A DNA stretch of 64,000 bases, taken from assembly GCA_019637855.1 (NCBI GenBank), contig JAHBUX010000014.1, positions 1-64,000 on the forward strand, read 5' to 3'. How positions within the stretch are numbered: the stretch's first letter is position 1; each line of letters begins with the position of its first letter. The position numbers and the translations under genes were made by a program. Below the pieces are notes generated by a model. That model searched no databases, had not been told where the DNA came from, and saw nothing but the letters and a program-made list of their open reading frames with translations. The DNA is from Bdellovibrionales bacterium (GTDB lineage: Bacteria; Bdellovibrionota; Bdellovibrionia; Bdellovibrionales; UBA1609). Shown here piece by piece: positions 53,321 to 63,362 of this stretch.

Positions 53321-54400
53321 ATGCCGTACATCCACAACTTAGATCCGTTCGCTATTCAGTTCACCGAACATTTTGGCATTCGCTGGTATGGTCTGGCCTA
53401 CCTGGCCGGTTTCATCTGCGGCTACTACGCCATCGTGCTAATGGCTAAAAGGGGTCGTACTCAGTTCAAAGTCGATCAGGTCGCCGACTTTATCACTTAT
53501 GTGGCTATCGGCGTGTTGGTTGGTGGCCGTCTCGGTTACTGTTTGTTCTATGCACCCGAACTCTTCACCAGCTTTGACGGACACTTTCCCTATTGGGGCG
53601 TATTGAAGGTGAATGAAGGAGGCATGGCTTCCCACGGCGGCATTATGGGCGTGATGTTCGTGTGCTGGGCCTATGCGCGCTATCATAAAATCTCTTTCTT
53701 GCATTGCTTGGATCTCACCGTGTTTGGTGGGGCATTGGGCTTTTTCTTTGGTCGCATCGCCAACTTCATCAATGGCGAGCTTTACGGTCGTGAGGCTGCG
53801 GCTGGATTCGCCTGGGCCGTTAAGTTTCCCAGCGAAATGACTCTATGGGTGCAAAGGCACTTTGAACGTTTGAGCGATTTAAAACCCGCCGTGGATGCCT
53901 TGGGAGAGCTGAAGACGGGGAGTGAAACCATCCCTCTCAATTCCACCATCTGGCAAGGGTGGCTGGATGGTTTTGGTCGCGACTCGCTTATGCGCCAGCA
54001 TGTATATGAAACCATCGATGCTTTGATTTTGGCGGTGCAAAACGGCAACGCTAAAGTGACCGAAGCTCTTGGGCCTGTGTTGACGCCGCGCTATCCTTCT
54101 CAGCTCTATCAGGCTGTGCTCGAAGGCCTATTGGTGTTTTTGATTCTGTGTTGGTTGTGGCGTAAGCCACAAAAGCCGGGAGTGATCGGTGGTTGGTTTG
54201 GCGTGCTTTATTGTATCGCTCGTATTGTGGGCGAGCAGTTTCGTATGCCTGATGCGCAGATTGGTTTTCAACTGCTGGGGCTTACGCGTGGTCAGTGGCT
54301 GAGCATTGGTTTTTTGGCTTTTGCGTTGGGTTACTTGATCGTGGCCTACCGGCGCAATGTTCCCAAGATGGGTGGCTGGTTCGTTGATTCGGTTCGGTAA
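53321..54400 (+). CDS. lgt: Prolipoprotein diacylglyceryl transferase
   Basis: A 359-residue inner-membrane enzyme that attaches diacylglycerol to the lipobox Cys of prolipoproteins, consistent with the many lipoproteins here. Motifs: IRWYGLAYL at the start, HGG (His105, ASHGGIMG), GRIANFINGELYGR at 144-157 and RYPSQLYQ at 257-264. About 100 residues separate the last two motifs, some 55 more than in E. coli Lgt, so this periplasmic arm is enlarged. ATG at 53321 fits the family N-terminus; an ATG at 53303 is also possible. The 3' end overlaps the convergent gene by 55 bp. Confidence 0.93.
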   Translation: MPYIHNLDPFAIQFTEHFGIRWYGLAYLAGFICGYYAIVLMAKRGRTQFKVDQVADFITYVAIGVLVGGRLGYCLFYAPELFTSFDGHFPYWGVLKVNEGGMASHGGIMGVMFVCWAYARYHKISFLHCLDLTVFGGALGFFFGRIANFINGELYGREAAAGFAWAVKFPSEMTLWVQRHFERLSDLKPAVDALGELKTGSETIPLNSTIWQGWLDGFGRDSLMRQHVYETIDALILAVQNGNAKVTEALGPVLTPRYPSQLYQAVLEGLLVFLILCWLWRKPQKPGVIGGWFGVLYCIARIVGEQFRMPDAQIGFQLLGLTRGQWLSIGFLAFALGYLIVAYRRNVPKMGGWFVDSVR

Positions 54401-55464
54401 ATTCGGTAAACCGCACTAGCAAAGTCATCCGACACTAGGATCGAACCGTCCTTTAATTCCAGCACGTCCACGGGGCGGCCCGAGATCGTTCCGTCTTTTA
54501 AAAAGCCACTCAGAAATGGCTCTTGCCTGAGCACTTTGTCGCCGGTGGCGTTTAAAAACAGGCGCACCACTTGATAGCCGACCTTTTCTTTGCGATCCAC
54601 GGAGCCGTGTTGAGCCACTAAGATTGAATTTTTCAGCTTAGAGCTCGTGCGAATGAAACGCATGCCGAGCATCGCCGAGTGCGCTTGGAATTCATAAACC
54701 GGCGGAACAAAAGCGCAGCCCTCAGGTTTGCCGAGCTCCGGATCCTTCATGTTCTTGCCGTAGCAGTGTGGAAAGCCAAAGTCCTCGCCTTCTCGGCTCA
54801 AACGATTGAGCTCATCCGGCGGAAGGTCTTCGCCTAAACCCGAGCGTCCATTTTCCGTGAACCAAAGCTTTCCGTCGCGTGGCGACCAATCATAGCCCAC
54901 GCTGTTGCGCACTCCCCGCGCGATCACCTCGCGCCGTGTTCCATCCGGGGAGGTTTTGGTGAACAGCGCAAAGCGTTCGCGATCTACCTCGCAGGCATCA
55001 CAAGGGGCGCCGACGGGCGTGTAGAGCCAACCATCTGGTCCAAATGCAATCACTCGCCAACCATGCTTGCGCTTACGTGGAAAGAGCGGTCCGAACTTTT
55101 CGAACTTCGCCTTCTCATTCAATTGATCGAGGATTTTAGGAAAACGCCAGATCTGCGCGATTTCGGCCACGTACAAGTCGCCGTCTTTGAAAGCAACCCC
55201 ATTGGGTTCAACCAACTCACGGCCGATCTTAATCACCTCGGCACTTCTACCATTGGATTTCGGTTTTAAAGCAAAGACATGTTTGGCGACGTTGCTGCCA
55301 ACAAAGACGATGCCGTCAGGGCCAAGAGCCATCTGACGGGCGTTGGGGACGGAGGCGTACAGAGAAACTTTGAAACCGTGTGGGACTTTGAGAGTTGAAG
55401 CATCAATGTTGGCGGCAGCAGCTGGAAATACCCATAAAAGAAAGAACCAGCTGCGCCACATCAC
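54346..55464 (-). CDS. Secreted sorbosone-dehydrogenase-like beta-propeller
   Basis: A 372-residue protein with a signal peptide (MMWRSWFFLLWVFPAAAA). The body is a six-bladed propeller of the soluble glucose/sorbosone dehydrogenase (PQQ) type: RQMALGPDGIVFVGS, PNGVAFKDGDLYVAEI, RVIAFGPDGWLYTPVGAPCDAC, RNSVGYDWSPRDGKLWFTENGR. The paired Cys in PCDAC and a Cys in CYGK are typical. It may oxidise a sugar or aldehyde if PQQ is available; no PQQ synthesis genes are in the window. It is downstream of nrdB on the same strand by 10 bp. Confidence 0.87.
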   Translation of the reverse strand: MMWRSWFFLLWVFPAAAANIDASTLKVPHGFKVSLYASVPNARQMALGPDGIVFVGSNVAKHVFALKPKSNGRSAEVIKIGRELVEPNGVAFKDGDLYVAEIAQIWRFPKILDQLNEKAKFEKFGPLFPRKRKHGWRVIAFGPDGWLYTPVGAPCDACEVDRERFALFTKTSPDGTRREVIARGVRNSVGYDWSPRDGKLWFTENGRSGLGEDLPPDELNRLSREGEDFGFPHCYGKNMKDPELGKPEGCAFVPPVYEFQAHSAMLGMRFIRTSSKLKNSILVAQHGSVDRKEKVGYQVVRLFLNATGDKVLRQEPFLSGFLKDGTISGRPVDVLELKDGSILVSDDFASAVYRIYRTESTNQPPILGTLRR

Positions 55465-55474
55465 TAAAAGAAGA

Positions 55475-56473
55475 TTAGAAGCTTTCGTCGAAGCTCACAT
55501 TGCCGGTCACGCCGACTTGGTAAGCGGCCACACGACGCTCGAAGAAGTTGGTGAGCTCTTGAGTGTCTTGCAACTCCATAAAACCAAACGGATTCTTCTT
55601 GTTGAACTGGTGTGGAATGCCTAAGCGTTCTAGGCGTTGATCGGCGATAAACTCTAGATAGGTGCGCATATCGCGCCCGCTCAAGCCAGCCACTCCGTGA
55701 TCCAAAATGTCGTTGGCAAAAGCCATCTCGCAATCAATGGCTTCTTTGAACATGGCAATGACCATGTCTTTCATGCGATCGTCCATCAAAGTGGGCTCTT
55801 CTTCCAAAGCGGTGTCGATCACTTGGAAAGCGAAATCGATATGTGCGCTTTCGTCGCGGAACACCCAGTTGGTTCCGGTGGCCAGGCCATTGAGCAGGCC
55901 TTTTGAGCGCAAGAAGTAAACGTAAGCAAAGGCCGCAAAGAAGAACAGGCCTTCAATGGTGCCGGCAAAGCAAATCAAGTTCATCAGGAACTTACGGCGA
56001 TCTTCGACGGTCTCCAGGCGGTGCAGATCGTTGATCGAATCAATCCACTTAAAGCTGTATTCGCCTTTTTTCTTAATGGACGGAATATTGTGAATGGCAG
56101 AAAACGCCTTTTCACGCTCGGCCAGATCCGGAATGTAGGTGTCTAACAGAGTCAGATAGAACTGCACATGCAGCGCTTCTTCATAAAGCTGGCGTGACAG
56201 GTACAGGCGAGCTTCCGGTGAGTTGACGTGTTTATAGAGATTCAAAACCAGATTGTTGCCCACGATGCTATCGCCGGTGGCGAAGAAGGCCACCAGGCGG
56301 CTGATCAAAAAGCGCTCCGCCGGCGTCAGTTTGCGCTGCAGATCGACGATGTCGCTAGAGAAGTCGACTTCATCCACCGTCCACGTGTTCTTAATGGCGT
56401 TCTTGTACATTTCGAAGAACACAGGGTAGCGCATTGGACGCAAAGTCAGGTCAAAGCCGGGATCAAGAATCAT
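55475..56473 (-). CDS. nrdB: Ribonucleotide reductase class Ia, beta subunit
   Basis: A 332-residue di-iron radical subunit. Start 56473 follows GAGGAG; a longer frame lacks it. Iron ligands are visible: Asp68 (FATGDS), Glu99 and His102 (EEALHVQF), and a second EsaH (RDESAHIDF). The radical Tyr106 stands four residues after His102, as in E. coli, so this is a tyrosyl-radical class Ia enzyme. It is downstream of nrdA by 76 bp and upstream of the sorbosone-dehydrogenase-like gene. Confidence 0.95.
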   Translation of the reverse strand: MILDPGFDLTLRPMRYPVFFEMYKNAIKNTWTVDEVDFSSDIVDLQRKLTPAERFLISRLVAFFATGDSIVGNNLVLNLYKHVNSPEARLYLSRQLYEEALHVQFYLTLLDTYIPDLAEREKAFSAIHNIPSIKKKGEYSFKWIDSINDLHRLETVEDRRKFLMNLICFAGTIEGLFFFAAFAYVYFLRSKGLLNGLATGTNWVFRDESAHIDFAFQVIDTALEEEPTLMDDRMKDMVIAMFKEAIDCEMAFANDILDHGVAGLSGRDMRTYLEFIADQRLERLGIPHQFNKKNPFGFMELQDTQELTNFFERRVAAYQVGVTGNVSFDESF

Positions 56474-56549
56474 AAGAAAGAATCTCCTCAAAGCGTAAAT
56501 TAAGACGAACAAGGCCTGAGGCCAAAGACCTCAGAGCCTACAAACGGGA

Positions 56550-58997
56550 TTACTGACAAGCCTCGCAAACTTCCGGATTTTCCAGCGAGCAGGCCAGAGC
56601 CTCTTGATCGCTGTATTTCTTTTTCGGCTCTTCGCTGCGCGTGCTCGACGTGGTCACCTTGGCAATCTTGGTGGCGGGACGCGAGCGCATGTAATAGGTC
56701 GTCTTCACACCGGACTTCCATGCGTACATGTACATCGAAGAGAGTTTGCCGATGGTCGGGCTCTCAATGAACAGATTGAGCGATTGGCTCTGATCAATAA
56801 AGGCACCGCGACCGGCAGCCATATCGATCAAGGCCTTTTGCGGAACTTCCCACACCGTACGGAAGATCAACTTGATGTCGTCCGGGATCTCATCCAAGTG
56901 TTGGATAGAACCTTCCGCCATCTTGATCTGGTTACGGATGTCGTCATTCCACAGATTGCGCTTCTTCAAAGCCTCGACCAGATACTTGTTCACCTGAATA
57001 AACTCGCCCGAAAGGGTTTCGCGTTTAAACAGGTTGGAGATCTGCGGCTCGATGGCTTCATAGGCACCAACGATCGAAGCGATCGTGGCGGTGGGCGCAA
57101 TCGCGATCATCAATGAGTTGCGCAAACCAATGGCCTTCACCTTGCGGCGCAAGCGTTCCCAGCGCTCCATATCTTCGGGCACCACGTTCCACAGATCGAA
57201 CTGCAGAATTCCTTGCGCGGCCTTGGTCTCGCTGAAGGAGGGGTGTGGGCCCGCCTTTTCAGCCAAGGCGCACGAGGTCTTCAGGGCGTTGTAGTAAATC
57301 TCTTCTTGAATCTTATTCGAGAGCTTCAGCGCTTCCACCGAATCAAACGCCAAGTTCAGTTTGAAGAAAGCATCTTGCAAACCCATTACGCCAAGGCCCA
57401 CCGGGCGCCAGCGTTGATTGGACGAACCAGCGGTACCGATCGGATAGAAGTTGATGTCGATCACGCGATCCAAGTACTTGATCGCGGTTTCGGTCGTGTG
57501 CGCCAGCTTTTCGAAATCAAAAGCGCCATCGATCACGTGCGCGCCCAAATTGATCGAACCCAGGTTGCAAACCGCGGTCTCGCCATTGGACGTGACTTCC
57601 AAGATCTCCGTGCACAGATTCGACAAGTGGATCACGTTGTGCGGCAGGCCTGTTTGGTTGGACTTCACATTGCTGGCGTCCTTCCAGGTCATCCAGCCAT
57701 TACCGGTCTGAGCCAAAGTCTTCATCATGCGGGCATACAGATCGCGCGCTTTCACCTGGCGCACATAACGCCCGGCCGTCTCGGCGGCTTCGTAGGCTTT
57801 TTCAAACTCTTCACCGTAGATGTCGACGAACTCGGGTGTCTCTTTGGGATCGAAGAGCGACCACATCTGGTCTCCCTCCACCCGACGCATAAACAGATCC
57901 GGAACCCAGTTGGCCAAGTTCAGGTTATGCGCGCGCTGAGCTTCGTCGCCCGTGTTGTCGCGCATCTCCAGAAACTCTTCGATATCCGAGTGCCAAGTCT
58001 CAAGGTAGATGCAAGCCGCACCTTTGCGCTTACCGCCTTGGTTGACCGCGGCCACCGAGGAGTCCAGGGTCTTCAGCCACGGGATCAGGCCGTTCGAGTG
58101 ACCATTGGTGCCTTTGATCAAAGAGCCGCGCGAACGCACGCGCGAAAAGCTCACGCCAATGCCGCCGGCGAATTTCGACAGCAGAGCGATGTCTTTGTAC
58201 TTCTCATAGATCGCCGACAAGTCATCCACTGGGGAATCTAAAAGATAGCACGACGACAATTGCGGCCGCATGGTGGCTGAGTTGAAGAGTGTCGGTGAGC
58301 TCGGCATGTAGTCGAGCGACGAAATTAAATCGTAGAACTCTTTGGCCTCTTGGAACGTCTTTGCCAAGCCGCATGCCACACGCAGGAAGAAGTGCTGAGG
58401 CGTCTCAATCACTTGGCGTGTTTGCGGGTGCTTGATCAAATAACGATCGTAGATCGTGCGCAGACCGAAGTACTCAAAGCGCTGAGTGCGCGAATCATCG
58501 ATGATGATATTGAGGGCTTCTTTATGCTCTTTCACGAAGTTGTAGCGCTCTTCGTTCACCACGCCCTGTTGATAGGCGACGGTGATGGAGTCATAAAAAT
58601 TGCGGATATTCTGATTGGTCACTTCTTCGCCAATAAAGCGCGCCAGCAGACGCGAACCCAGGCGCGAGTACTGCGGCTCTTCACCGATCAGCAAAGCTGC
58701 GGTTTGGATACACAGTTGATCAAGCTCTTTCGTCGAAGCGCCATCATAAAGACCACTGATGACCTTGGCGGCAACCCGCATGGGGTCCACTTCTTTCAGA
58801 CCGGTCGAGCAGGCCAAAACCACGTTTACAATCTTGTTTACATCCACGGCGGAGAGCGAGCCGTCGCGCTTACGCACGCGCATCACGATCGGGCCTTCGC
58901 CTCCATTTTCCGTTGAGCGAGGCGGCGCTTGCGTCTCTTCTGTGTGCCCTTGGCCATTAAGTCCTGTGGCTTCGGCGGTTTCTTGCTGTACGTTCAT
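56550..58997 (-). CDS. nrdA: Ribonucleotide reductase class Ia, alpha subunit
   Basis: An 815-residue catalytic subunit that reduces NDPs to dNDPs. The N-terminal ATP-cone (about 37-130, opening VMRVRKRDGSLSAVDVNK) gives dATP/ATP control. Catalytic residues include the Cys in LSSCYLLD, Asn/Cys/Glu in NLCTEI, and the Cys in AVCNLGSINL. The redox CEAC is at the C-terminus. GGAGG precedes the ATG. A short stem AAGACA/TGTCTT (59027-59043) lies in the leader. The gene is downstream of acs on the same strand but 500 bp away, so it probably has its own promoter. Confidence 0.95.
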   Translation of the reverse strand: MNVQQETAEATGLNGQGHTEETQAPPRSTENGGEGPIVMRVRKRDGSLSAVDVNKIVNVVLACSTGLKEVDPMRVAAKVISGLYDGASTKELDQLCIQTAALLIGEEPQYSRLGSRLLARFIGEEVTNQNIRNFYDSITVAYQQGVVNEERYNFVKEHKEALNIIIDDSRTQRFEYFGLRTIYDRYLIKHPQTRQVIETPQHFFLRVACGLAKTFQEAKEFYDLISSLDYMPSSPTLFNSATMRPQLSSCYLLDSPVDDLSAIYEKYKDIALLSKFAGGIGVSFSRVRSRGSLIKGTNGHSNGLIPWLKTLDSSVAAVNQGGKRKGAACIYLETWHSDIEEFLEMRDNTGDEAQRAHNLNLANWVPDLFMRRVEGDQMWSLFDPKETPEFVDIYGEEFEKAYEAAETAGRYVRQVKARDLYARMMKTLAQTGNGWMTWKDASNVKSNQTGLPHNVIHLSNLCTEILEVTSNGETAVCNLGSINLGAHVIDGAFDFEKLAHTTETAIKYLDRVIDINFYPIGTAGSSNQRWRPVGLGVMGLQDAFFKLNLAFDSVEALKLSNKIQEEIYYNALKTSCALAEKAGPHPSFSETKAAQGILQFDLWNVVPEDMERWERLRRKVKAIGLRNSLMIAIAPTATIASIVGAYEAIEPQISNLFKRETLSGEFIQVNKYLVEALKKRNLWNDDIRNQIKMAEGSIQHLDEIPDDIKLIFRTVWEVPQKALIDMAAGRGAFIDQSQSLNLFIESPTIGKLSSMYMYAWKSGVKTTYYMRSRPATKIAKVTTSSTRSEEPKKKYSDQEALACSLENPEVCEACQ

Positions 58998-59497
58998 GCT
59001 GCCTCCGCGGTGTATGAGATACCCTTAAGACAAAAACTGTCTTTTTCATAGGTCACTGAAATCCCCCCTCTGAAACTTCTAGACCTGCCGCGCCCCTTGC
59101 AGAGCGAAGCTTTAATTTTGTAGATCAAGTGTTGAGAAGCTCTAGCAGCAAATGGAGCGTCATCCTTAAGCCCCGTGGCGGGAAAACCCTTTGATCCATC
59201 GTGGATCCATTGTTTGCGGCCAGAACAGAATCTTAACAACACAAACGCTATCGCGGGCTGAAGAAAACTGTCAACGCGGACGCGGGACAGCAGTGGAAGA
59301 AAATTTTTTTCGCGTAAAATGCGAGCATTATCAGAGGCAGAAAGAGCTTTGCGAGCCGTAGCATCCATGCTGGTCTCCCGGGATTTTCTTGACTCAAAAT
59401 CCCTGCACAAATCATAGGCAGGCTCAGCGGAAGTTCGCAACAACAAAAAGGCCCAAGTCAAAAGCTTGTCGAGCGAGAGAAGGTCAGCGACAAAAGT
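58998..59497. other. 500-bp gap between acs and nrdA
   Basis: No convincing gene. A 155-codon minus-strand frame (58994-59461) lacks a ribosome site and a recognisable protein, and ends inside nrdA. Visible structure: the AAGACA/TGTCTT stem at 59027-59043 in the nrdA leader, and a GATCCA/TGGATC hairpin at 59193-59207 that is also part of a direct repeat of ATGGATC. I see no NrdR-box pair of the standard kind. Confidence 0.55.
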
Positions 59498-61441
59498 TCA
59501 ACGTCTCATGCGTTGGGACATCAAATCTTTGACGACCGCAGGGTCCGCAAGTGTCGAAGTGTCGCCTAAGTTATCCAAATCATTGCTCGCTATCTTGCGT
59601 AAAATTCGTCGCATGATTTTGCCGCTGCGAGTTTTCGGTAACGCCGGCGCCCATTGAATAAAATCTGGTTTGGCCAAACCGCCAATTTCTTTCTTTACGA
59701 ACTCGGCCAACTCTTTACGAAGCTCTTCTGAAGGTGTAATGCCGGATTTTAGCGTCACAAACGCGTATATGCCCTGACCTTTGAGGTCGTGAGGGAAGCC
59801 CACCACCGCGGCCTCCGACACCGCTTTGTGAGCAACTAGCGCGCTTTCCACTTCGGCGGTGCCGATACGATGGCCCGAGACGTTCAGCACATCGTCAACG
59901 CGTCCAGTGATCCAGTAAAAACCGTCCGCGTCACGCTTGCAGCCATCGCCGGTAAAATAAAGCCCCGGATAGAGTGAGAAATAGGTGCTGAAAAAACGCT
60001 CTTGGTCTTTATATACACCACGCATTTGTCCGGGCCACGAGCCCTCTAAACAAAGCTGCCCTTCGCAAGCGCCTTCCAAACGCTCGCCCTTTTCGTTCAC
60101 GATCACTGGCTTAATGCCAAACAAGGGAAGAGTGGCCGAGCCGGGTTTGAGGTCGGTCGCGCCGGGCAGGGGTGAGATAAGGATGCCACCGGTCTCTGTC
60201 TGCCACCAAGTGTCCACGATCGGACAGCGCTCCTCGCCGACCACGCGATAGTACCAAAGCCACGCTTCCGGATTGATCGGTTCACCCACCGAGCCGAGTA
60301 GGCGCAAGCTTTGGCGTGAAGTTTTTTGAACCGCTTCATCACCTACAGCCATCAGCGCTCGGATCAAAGTTGGAGCGGTGTAGAGCGTGTTCACTTTGTA
60401 TTTGTCGACGATCTCCCACAGGCGCGAAGCACTGGGATAGGTGGGAAGGCCCTCGTACATCACACTGGTGGCGGCGTTGCTTAACGGGCCGTAAAGAATG
60501 TAGCTGTGGCCGGTCACCCAACCGATATCGGCCGCGCACCAATAGACATCGTCCATATGGTAATCGAACACCATCTCGTGAGTGAATGAAGCGTAAGTGA
60601 GATAGCCACCGCTCGTGTGCAAAACTCCTTTGGGCTTATTGGTCGATCCGGAAGTGTAGAGTAAAAACAGCGGATCTTCCGCGTCCATCACTTCCGGTTG
60701 GCAGCTCTTGCTCTCGCCTGAGACGAGTTCGTGATACCAGTGATCGCGTCCTGCCTTCCAGTCGACTTGGCCTCCGGTGCGCTGAACCACCACCACGGCC
60801 TTCACGCGCGTGGCTTTCTCTAAAGCCACATCGCAGTTGGCCTTCAAGGCGATGGTTTTGCCGCCACGCCAGCCCTCATCGGCGGTGATCAAAAAGTCAC
60901 TCTCACAATCATTGATACGATCGACCAAAGAGTCGGGTGAAAAACCGCCAAACACCACCGAGTGCACGGCACCGATGCGGGCGCAGGCCAGCATGGCGTA
61001 GGCAGCCTCGGGAATCATAGGCATATAAATGGTGACGCGATCGCCCTTTTTCACGCCCAGTTTTTTTAAGCCGTTGGCGAATTGGCAAACGCGATCTTTC
61101 AGCTCACCGTACGTGATGCTTAGCCCCTTTGCGTTTGGATCTTCGGGCTCCCAATAAAAAGCGATACGGTCTTTGTGCTGCGGCAAGTGGCGATCGATGC
61201 AGTTGTAAGAGACGTTGAGCTTGCCGCCGCGGAACCATTCGATGTGCACAGGTTTCTGAAAGGAGGCATCCTGGGTCTTAGTCCAGCGTTGATACCAGGT
61301 CAGACGTTCGGCGATTTGATCCCAGAACTGATCGGGGTGCGCCGTCGAGTGCTCGTACATTTCTTTATAGCGGGCACGGTTGATCCAGGCGGACTTTTCC
61401 CAACTAGGCGACACGGCAATCACAGTGTCCTGACTCATCAT
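59498..61441 (-). CDS. acs: Acetyl-CoA synthetase
   Basis: A 647-residue AMP-forming enzyme that makes acetyl-CoA from acetate, ATP and CoA. The start 61441 follows AGGGGG. Motifs: P-loop [37 protein letters not shown], and the C-terminal acetylatable Lys in [11 protein letters not shown]. The length is full. The gene is divergent from the M14 peptidase, whose -35/-10 (TTGCAC, TATAAT) lies just upstream. Confidence 0.95.
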   Translation of the reverse strand: MMSQDTVIAVSPSWEKSAWINRARYKEMYEHSTAHPDQFWDQIAERLTWYQRWTKTQDASFQKPVHIEWFRGGKLNVSYNCIDRHLPQHKDRIAFYWEPEDPNAKGLSITYGELKDRVCQFANGLKKLGVKKGDRVTIYMPMIPEAAYAMLACARIGAVHSVVFGGFSPDSLVDRINDCESDFLITADEGWRGGKTIALKANCDVALEKATRVKAVVVVQRTGGQVDWKAGRDHWYHELVSGESKSCQPEVMDAEDPLFLLYTSGSTNKPKGVLHTSGGYLTYASFTHEMVFDYHMDDVYWCAADIGWVTGHSYILYGPLSNAATSVMYEGLPTYPSASRLWEIVDKYKVNTLYTAPTLIRALMAVGDEAVQKTSRQSLRLLGSVGEPINPEAWLWYYRVVGEERCPIVDTWWQTETGGILISPLPGATDLKPGSATLPLFGIKPVIVNEKGERLEGACEGQLCLEGSWPGQMRGVYKDQERFFSTYFSLYPGLYFTGDGCKRDADGFYWITGRVDDVLNVSGHRIGTAEVESALVAHKAVSEAAVVGFPHDLKGQGIYAFVTLKSGITPSEELRKELAEFVKKEIGGLAKPDFIQWAPALPKTRSGKIMRRILRKIASNDLDNLGDTSTLADPAVVKDLMSQRMRR

Positions 61442-61475
61442 TTCCCCCTCTAGTACATCGTTTGAGGTAACACGG

Positions 61476-61505
61476 TTGCACCATGCGCTCAAGGGCGTTT
61501 ATAAT
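61476..61505 (+). promoter_or_regulatory. Sigma-70-type promoter of the M14 peptidase gene
   Basis: TTGCAC (61476-61481) and a perfect TATAAT (61500-61505) with 18-bp spacing fire to the right. Transcription would begin near 61512, where a GTG stands. Confidence 0.6.
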
Positions 61506-61547
61506 CGGGGTGTGCCCGAGTTTTTAGCACGTCGCTCTTTTCCTGAA

Positions 61548-62546
61548 ATGACAGACATGGAATCTCTCATTGAGAGTTTTGGTGTCCGCGCGCGCCATCG
61601 CGTTGTGGCCGAAGTCCATCACAAAGATAAGACTTATCCATTACATTGTTTGTCGATCGGCAGCCCTGATCCGGAGGCCCCGTCGGTGGGTTTCTTCGCT
61701 GGCTGTCATGGCCTAGAGAAGATCGGCTCGGAAGTCGTGCTGGCTTACATGCACGTGCTGCTCGAAACCATGCGCTGGGATAAAAGTTTTCACGAGCGCT
61801 TGAAACGCTCGCGTCTTGTGTTTATGCCGCTAGTGAATCCCGTGGGCATCGTTCATCTCACGCGTTCGAACGGCAATGGTGTGGATCTGATTCGCAATTC
61901 CCCTCTCGACGCTGAGGAGCCGGGCGGGGCGTTCTATCGCGGCCACCGCATGACGTCTAAGCTTCCGTACTATCGTGGTCCTCTCGGTGCGGCCCAAGAG
62001 ATTGAGAGCCAAGCGTTGCATGAAGTGGTGCGCAGCGAGCTGCTGACTTCGAAGGTGAGTCTTGCGGTGGATGTGCATTCTGGTTTTGGTGCCAAGGATC
62101 GTTTCTGGTTTCCCTACGCTCACTCGCGTCGCCCGTTTCCAAATCTTCCGGAAGCCTATCGTTTAAAAGAACTCCTGGATCAAACATATCCACATCACTT
62201 TTACGCTTACGAGCCTATGTCACGCCAATACACGATCCATGGCGATCCATGGGACTATTTGTACGAAGAGAATCGCAAAGAGGTGAAGCATGGCTTCTTC
62301 CTGCCTTTCACCCTCGAAATGGGATCGTGGATGTGGCTCAAAAAAAATCCACTGCAGGTTTTCTCTAAAGGTGGCGTTTTTGATCCGGTGCTGCCGCATC
62401 GTCGCAAGCGTATTTTGCGCCGGCATTTGAGCTTGTTTGATTTTTTGCATCGGGTGATTCTGTCACCGGAGGCATGGTTGATTCAAAGCGACCAGGCACG
62501 CGCGCAAAACCTCAAGAAAGCGCTGGAGCTTTGGTATGAAAAGTAG
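61548..62546 (+). CDS. M14-family zinc carboxypeptidase
   Basis: A protein of about 332 residues with the full zinc site: His54 and Glu57 (GCHGLEK) and His177 (DVHSGFG). The substrate-binding Asp113-Arg116 is in NGVDLIRN, and the catalytic Glu257 in FTLEMGS. There is no signal peptide, so it may act on cytoplasmic peptides or murein peptides after uptake. The start is uncertain: ATG at 61548, ATG at 61557, or a leaderless GTG at 61512. It overlaps the following hydrolase by 11 bp. Confidence 0.85.
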   Translation: MTDMESLIESFGVRARHRVVAEVHHKDKTYPLHCLSIGSPDPEAPSVGFFAGCHGLEKIGSEVVLAYMHVLLETMRWDKSFHERLKRSRLVFMPLVNPVGIVHLTRSNGNGVDLIRNSPLDAEEPGGAFYRGHRMTSKLPYYRGPLGAAQEIESQALHEVVRSELLTSKVSLAVDVHSGFGAKDRFWFPYAHSRRPFPNLPEAYRLKELLDQTYPHHFYAYEPMSRQYTIHGDPWDYLYEENRKEVKHGFFLPFTLEMGSWMWLKKNPLQVFSKGGVFDPVLPHRRKRILRRHLSLFDFLHRVILSPEAWLIQSDQARAQNLKKALELWYEK

Positions 62547-63309
62547 AACTTGGATTCTGCTGCGTGGACTCGCCCGCGAAAAGGGGCACTGGGGTCCGTT
62601 CGCCGAGAGTTTTCAAAGCGCGTTTAAGAATGATGAAGTGCTGATGATCGATCTGCCCGGCACCGGAGAAAATCGTCATTTGCCTTCGCCGACAAATATC
62701 GGCGGCATCTTTGAGTTCGTGCGCGGTCAAGCGGTAGAGAGAGCACAGGCCTCATCGACATTCACGCCGGTGGCCCTTTCTCTAGGAGCCATGGTGGCGA
62801 TGGAATGGATGAAGCGTCGGCCCGCGGATTTAGCTGGCGCGGTTTTGATCAACACCAGTTCAAAGGCGCTCAGCCCGGTGTATCATCGTCTGCGTTGGCA
62901 GATGTGGTGTCAGTTTCTGAGAGTGGTGACCATGCCATCGCCACGCGATCGCGAGCGCACCATTATTGATATGATGATCAATAGCGAGGAGATGCGGGTC
63001 AAGGCTTTGCCCGTATGGGCCAAAGTGGCCACCGATCACCCTGTATCCTATCGCAATATGGCCAGTCAGTTGGCGGCGGCTGCCTTTTACGAAGGCCTTG
63101 ATCAGCCGACAAATGTACCTGTGCTTTTACTCAATAGTTTAGGGGATCGTTTTGTCGATCCGTCATGTTCAACCGCGTTGCATGAAAAATGGGGTTGGCC
63201 CATCGAGCGCCACTCCTGGGGCGGACACGATCTGCCGTGGGATGATGCGGATTGGATAATTCAAAAGATCAAAGCTTGGTGTTCGGCTAACGGCGCGGGG
63301 CGGAACTAA
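62536..63309 (+). CDS. Alpha/beta hydrolase, coupled to the M14 peptidase
   Basis: A 257-residue alpha/beta-fold protein. The nucleophile elbow is ALSLGAM with Ser82, in place of the usual GxSxG. The acid is likely in LNSLGDRFVDP and the His in GGHDLPWDD. There is no signal peptide. It starts 11 bp inside the peptidase gene, so the two are probably made together. The substrate is unknown; it may be an ester or amide linked to the peptidase substrate. Confidence 0.85.
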   Translation: MKSRTWILLRGLAREKGHWGPFAESFQSAFKNDEVLMIDLPGTGENRHLPSPTNIGGIFEFVRGQAVERAQASSTFTPVALSLGAMVAMEWMKRRPADLAGAVLINTSSKALSPVYHRLRWQMWCQFLRVVTMPSPRDRERTIIDMMINSEEMRVKALPVWAKVATDHPVSYRNMASQLAAAAFYEGLDQPTNVPVLLLNSLGDRFVDPSCSTALHEKWGWPIERHSWGGHDLPWDDADWIIQKIKAWCSANGAGRN

Positions 63310-63326
63310 AGTGCTGGACTTGCTCC

Positions 63327-63348
63327 CACCTGTTTTCTAAAACAGGTG
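63327..63348 (+). promoter_or_regulatory. Hairpin next to the ribosome-binding site of the last gene
   Basis: CACCTGTTTT (63327-63336) pairs with AAAACAGGTG (63339-63348), directly before the GAGGGGG Shine-Dalgarno. The stem can extend outward by C/T pairing with G residues of that site, so it could mask it. It may also help end the upstream transcript. Confidence 0.45.
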
Positions 63349-63362
63349 AGGGGGAAAGCACA

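Noticed and set aside
57213-58241. 342-codon plus-strand frame opposite nrdA
   Set aside because: It is a shadow of a highly conserved gene and is rich in His/Arg/Gln as expected of the complement.
59041-59110. Cobalamin (B12-box) riboswitch before nrdA
   Set aside because: AGACCTGCC occurs, but on the wrong strand for nrdA and without the rest of the box, and this class Ia enzyme does not need B12.
59100-59180. NrdR boxes upstream of nrdA
   Set aside because: Only one loose ACAC-like word was seen, not the paired 16-bp palindromes.
58994-59461. 155-codon minus-strand frame in the acs-nrdA gap
   Set aside because: No ribosome site, no recognisable protein, overlap with the nrdA start.
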